NCBI GenBank assembly: GCA_036752905.1
Contig: DAIORT010000006.1
Location: forward strand, 43,208 to 107,207
Source: UBA4877 sp002399345
GTDB taxonomy: Bacteria > Bacillota > Thermoanaerobacteria > Thermoanaerobacterales > UBA4877
Length of the DNA stretch: 64,000 nucleotides
Direction: 5' to 3'
A program made the position numbers and the translations under genes. Below, piece by piece: positions 61,775 to 64,000 of this stretch (the stretch's first letter is position 1; each line of letters starts with the position of its first letter). Under the pieces are notes generated by a model. That model did not search any database and was not told where the DNA came from. It worked only from the letters and a program-made list of their open reading frames with translations.

Positions 61775-63112
61775 TTATAATTCCTCCTTATTGATTTCTT
61801 TGCATCTTGTTTCAACTTCAAAAGCTGTCTTCTTTTTATCAAATAATTTCATACCCACATAGTAGATAATACCTGAAAAGACCAAAACATTGATCGATTG
61901 GATTCCCCATTTAATCACATAACCCAACGCAACGCTTGTCACCCAGGTAACAATAGTGACTACCGGAAATTTTTCTGCCTCCTCGGGCAGTTTACCATGG
62001 GCTCTGCTTTCATCTAAAACCTTTCTGCTTCGTTTTAAGATCCAATAATCTACAAACATGATTGATGCAACAGGAGGAAAAACTGCACCTAAGACAGTCA
62101 AGAAAGAGGAAAACTTATCTATTACACCGATAACAGATAAGAAAGTTCCAATACAACCGGATATAATCGTTACCCAAGCACGATTAAAATTAACATGAAA
62201 TACCTGTTTAAAAAAATTGACCGCATCAAGACTAGCCGAATAAAGATTCAAATCATTGACCTTCACACTTGATAAAATAACCAACGCAATGCCTAATAAG
62301 CCTGTTAACTGATAAATAATAGGCATAATGTCAGGAGTGCCAATCGCGTGAGCCATTAAGACCCCAATCACATTTACACCTAGTTCTCCAACGATTGTAC
62401 CGATCACAGAAACCCAAAAAACATCGATCCCGTTCTTTGTACGCCGGGTGATATCCGGCATGATGATTGCGCCAACAATAAAATTACCGGTCACCATCGT
62501 TATACCCGCACTTAATGTCATTGCCGGTCCTGGAGAAACCATCGTTATTAAGCTCGTTAAGGTGTGGCCTTTAAGCATGTTATGTGTAGCAATAGCCATC
62601 ACAACTATAAAAGCCGGAACTGAAATATTGGTTGTCCAACTTAATCCTTCGAATCCAAAGATAACCGAGAATGTAACCACTAACCCGGTAATTACTGCAA
62701 CTAACTGAAAGCTAGGGTTTCCGGGCAAGAGAGAGACAATACCTTGCGCAAAAACCGAATTTTGAATTCCAAACCATCCGATCAAACTAATGGCAAATGT
62801 TAATCCAACTACAGCAGAACCTATAGTTCCAAACCCAGCCCATTTTGAAAGTAGACTGGTTGCTAAACCCTCACGTTGGCCAGCCAAACCTAAACCAAAA
62901 CCGATAAACTGTAAAATAACACTTCCGAATAACGTCGATAGAACAGCATTTCGAAAGGTCATTCCAAAACCTAATTCAGCGCCTAGCATAAACTGACTAA
63001 GAGCAACAAAACCTCCGATTTGGACCATTAAAACCTTCCACATTGGATCTCGCTTATCAACCGGCACTCTTCCAGTTGAATAATCATCAAAAACCTCTGT
63101 TTCTTTTGACAT
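61775..63112 (-). CDS. NCS1-family cytosine/purine/hydantoin-type permease
   Basis: 445 residues with about twelve membrane helices. Family marks are AELGFGMTFRNAVLSTLFGS near residue 46, GFGLGLAGQREGLATSLLSK, WFGIQNSVFAQGIVSL, MPDITRRTKNGIDVFWVS and NDLNLYSASLDAVNFF. NCS1 permeases import nucleobases, allantoin or hydantoins. As first gene of the operon it presumably brings in the substrate of the two downstream proteins. The ATG at 63112 is preferred; a GTG three codons before is close behind AGAAGG. Confidence 0.88.
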   Translation of the reverse strand: MSKETEVFDDYSTGRVPVDKRDPMWKVLMVQIGGFVALSQFMLGAELGFGMTFRNAVLSTLFGSVILQFIGFGLGLAGQREGLATSLLSKWAGFGTIGSAVVGLTFAISLIGWFGIQNSVFAQGIVSLLPGNPSFQLVAVITGLVVTFSVIFGFEGLSWTTNISVPAFIVVMAIATHNMLKGHTLTSLITMVSPGPAMTLSAGITMVTGNFIVGAIIMPDITRRTKNGIDVFWVSVIGTIVGELGVNVIGVLMAHAIGTPDIMPIIYQLTGLLGIALVILSSVKVNDLNLYSASLDAVNFFKQVFHVNFNRAWVTIISGCIGTFLSVIGVIDKFSSFLTVLGAVFPPVASIMFVDYWILKRSRKVLDESRAHGKLPEEAEKFPVVTIVTWVTSVALGYVIKWGIQSINVLVFSGIIYYVGMKLFDKKKTAFEVETRCKEINKEEL

Positions 63113-63170
63113 AATTCTCACGGCCTTCTAAGATCAAAATATAAGAGCTGAGCTTTAATATATATATGTA

Positions 63171-63212
63171 TGTATAAATACACATTTTAGTTGTTTATTT
63201 AATGAATGTCAA
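63171..63212 (-). promoter_or_regulatory. Promoter and start-site palindrome of the permease-DUF917-HyuA operon
   Basis: Minus strand TTGACA (63207-63212), 17 bp, TAAAAT (63184-63189). A perfect palindrome TGTATAAATACA (63171-63182) covers the expected start site and may be an operator. Confidence 0.85.
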
Positions 63213-63302
63213 GGGTAGATTTAGGCCACATGTCTTATCTTATGCATAAATTTATTGTATTTATATTAGAGAAAATTTAACGCTCCAATTCTGATTTATA
63301 CT

Positions 63303-63330
63303 ACATGTACTGATACATCCTGATGTACAA
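63303..63330. repeat. Palindrome cluster upstream of the operon promoter
   Basis: TACATGTA and TACATCCTGATGTA lie next to each other, about 95 bp upstream of the -35 box. They could bind a regulator that is not encoded nearby. Apart from these, the operon promoter and a terminator, nothing is visible in 63113-63624. Confidence 0.4.
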
Positions 63331-63346
63331 AGGTTTCGAAGCATAA

Positions 63347-63396
63347 AAAAATGATAACAAATATGCAACCAAAGTTACACATTTGTTATCATTTTT
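63347..63396. terminator. Strong hairpin terminator downstream of the rRNA/tRNA cluster
   Basis: Perfect 16-bp arms AAAAATGATAACAAAT and complement with an 18-nt loop; the minus strand ends in TTTTTTT. It lies about 230 bp past tRNA-Thr and probably ends transcription from the rRNA operon to the right. Confidence 0.8.
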
Positions 63397-63624
63397 AAAA
63401 TTATAATCCCAAAACTCCACTAAACCGTCCTGGTGCTGGCAGGGCAGCTTATTTTAACCTGGTTAACTCCGCATCTAGAGTAATCTCAGTGACTTATAGA
63501 TATAATTATATTCCCGGTAGTCAGACTACTCTGCATAAAACTTAAGGTAGGAATAAAATTCACTACGTATGGCTTAGAGGTTAGCATAATAAAAAAACAC
63601 TAACCCCTGAAAATCCTATTTTAA

Positions 63625-63700
63625 TGGAGCTGATGGAGGGATTCGGACCCTCGACCTACTGATTACGAATCAGTCACTCTGCCAACTGAGCTACATCAGC
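63625..63700 (-). tRNA. tRNA-Thr (anticodon CGT)
   Basis: 76-nt tRNA with acceptor GCTGATG/CATCAGC, D arm GCTCAGTTGGCAGAG, anticodon loop TTCGTAA, T arm GGTCCGAATCC and encoded CCA. It reads ACG. Confidence 0.95.
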
Positions 63701-63757
63701 TTATATACTTTGAATCAAAACAAGTAAGTAAATTATAATCTTAAATTAAATATAAAA

Positions 63758-63835
63758 TGGCGACCCGAAAGGGGTTCGAACCCTTGACCTCTAGCGTGAC
63801 AGGCTAGCGTTCTAAACCAACTGAACTACCGGGCC
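63758..63835 (-). tRNA. tRNA-Asp (anticodon GTC)
   Basis: 78-nt tRNA with acceptor GGCCCGG (two G-U pairs), anticodon loop CTGTCAC, T arm GGGTTCGAACCC and encoded CCA. Confidence 0.95.
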
Positions 63836-63868
63836 ACATATAACATGGCATAAGCATATTTCATATAA

Positions 63869-63944
63869 TGGTGGGCCTTCAGGGACTCGAACCCCAGACC
63901 GATCGGTTATGAGCCGACTGCTCTGCCAACTGAGCTAAAGGCCC
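63869..63944 (-). tRNA. tRNA-Met (anticodon CAT), or tRNA-Ile2
   Basis: 76-nt tRNA with acceptor GGGCCTT/AAGGCCC, anticodon loop CTCATAA and encoded CCA. CAT can mean elongator Met or, if the C is changed to lysidine, Ile(AUA); the sequence does not settle this. The lack of the initiator C1-A72 mismatch makes initiator Met unlikely. Confidence 0.88.
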
Positions 63945-63959
63945 ATATAAAGTAAAAGG

Positions 63960-64000
63960 CCTGGCAGCGACCTACTCTCCCGATAAAGTACCATCGGCGC
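63960..64000 (-). rRNA. 5S rRNA, 3' end only
   Basis: The minus strand ends in GAGAGTAGGTCGCTGCCAGG, the typical 3' end of Firmicute 5S rRNA. The rest of the rRNA operon lies beyond the right edge; the three tRNAs are its downstream cluster. Confidence 0.9.

Noticed and set aside
63570..63607. AGGGGTTAG/CTAACCTCT inverted repeat after tRNA-Thr as terminator
   Set aside because: The T-run lies in the loop rather than after the stem; the hairpin at 63347-63396 is the better terminator.

Overview
The window comes from a low-GC, anaerobic, endospore-forming Firmicute of the Clostridia type. The reasons are the sporulation gene yunB, an oxygen-sensitive class III ribonucleotide reductase (nrdDG), a small clostridial-type ferredoxin, a DarA-like c-di-AMP receptor, a DegS/DegU pair, a T-box leader, strong Shine-Dalgarno sites and frequent TTG starts. 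Species cannot be named from the sequence alone. It is one scaffold piece with a 100-N gap at 529-628.

Layout. 1-0.7 kb: the start of an exported SH3-domain protein, tRNA-Leu(GAG), the gap, and a dead copy of the 3' end of pncB. 0.7-7.9 kb: a complete F-type ATP synthase operon, read leftwards (atpZ-I-B-E-F-H-A-G-D-C), with a good sigma-A promoter and a c subunit carrying sodium-binding residues. 8-15.5 kb: pncB, a lytic transglycosylase, coaE, polA, an L,D-transpeptidase and aroC. 15.5-25.7 kb: tRNA-Leu(CAA), a VanZ-like protein, darA, a putative glycoside hydrolase, a DHHW/MBOAT pair for O-acylation of a surface polymer, a ferredoxin, a PHP phosphatase, a glycosyltransferase, and a divergent pair of unknown, possibly spore-surface proteins. 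25.9-31.7 kb: M18 aminopeptidase, degU, degS, thpR, yunB, tyrS. 31.8-33.6 kb: a BlaI/BlaR1-like module with clear operators. 33.7-41.9 kb: an amino-acid/sodium symporter, a rubredoxin-like protein, a class A PBP, DUF523, mutS2, zapA. 42-45.7 kb: pheST behind a T-box. 45.7-55 kb: a Lsa-like ABC-F protein, nrdDG, uppP, 5-formyl-THF cyclo-ligase, an NCS2 purine permease, glyA. 55-59 kb: an orphan modA, a LUD-domain protein, and a MarR-MATE efflux unit with two identical operators and a tandem-repeat promoter region. 59-63.2 kb: a three-gene catabolic operon (NCS1 permease, DUF917, HyuA-like) that looks acquired. 63.6-64 kb: tRNA-Thr, tRNA-Asp, tRNA-Met and the end of a 5S rRNA, the tail of an rRNA operon lying beyond the right edge.

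Most genes are housekeeping. The points most worth following are: the ATP synthase operon bracketed by direct repeats of the pncB 3' end, next to an assembly gap with a 55-bp contig overlap; the unusual c-subunit helix; the MarR-MATE control region, where three 16-bp repeats create overlapping promoters; the HyuA/DUF917/permease operon, which lacks a HyuB partner; and the BlaR1-like protease whose outer domain is not a penicillin-binding domain. I found no CRISPR array, prophage, integrase or transposase.
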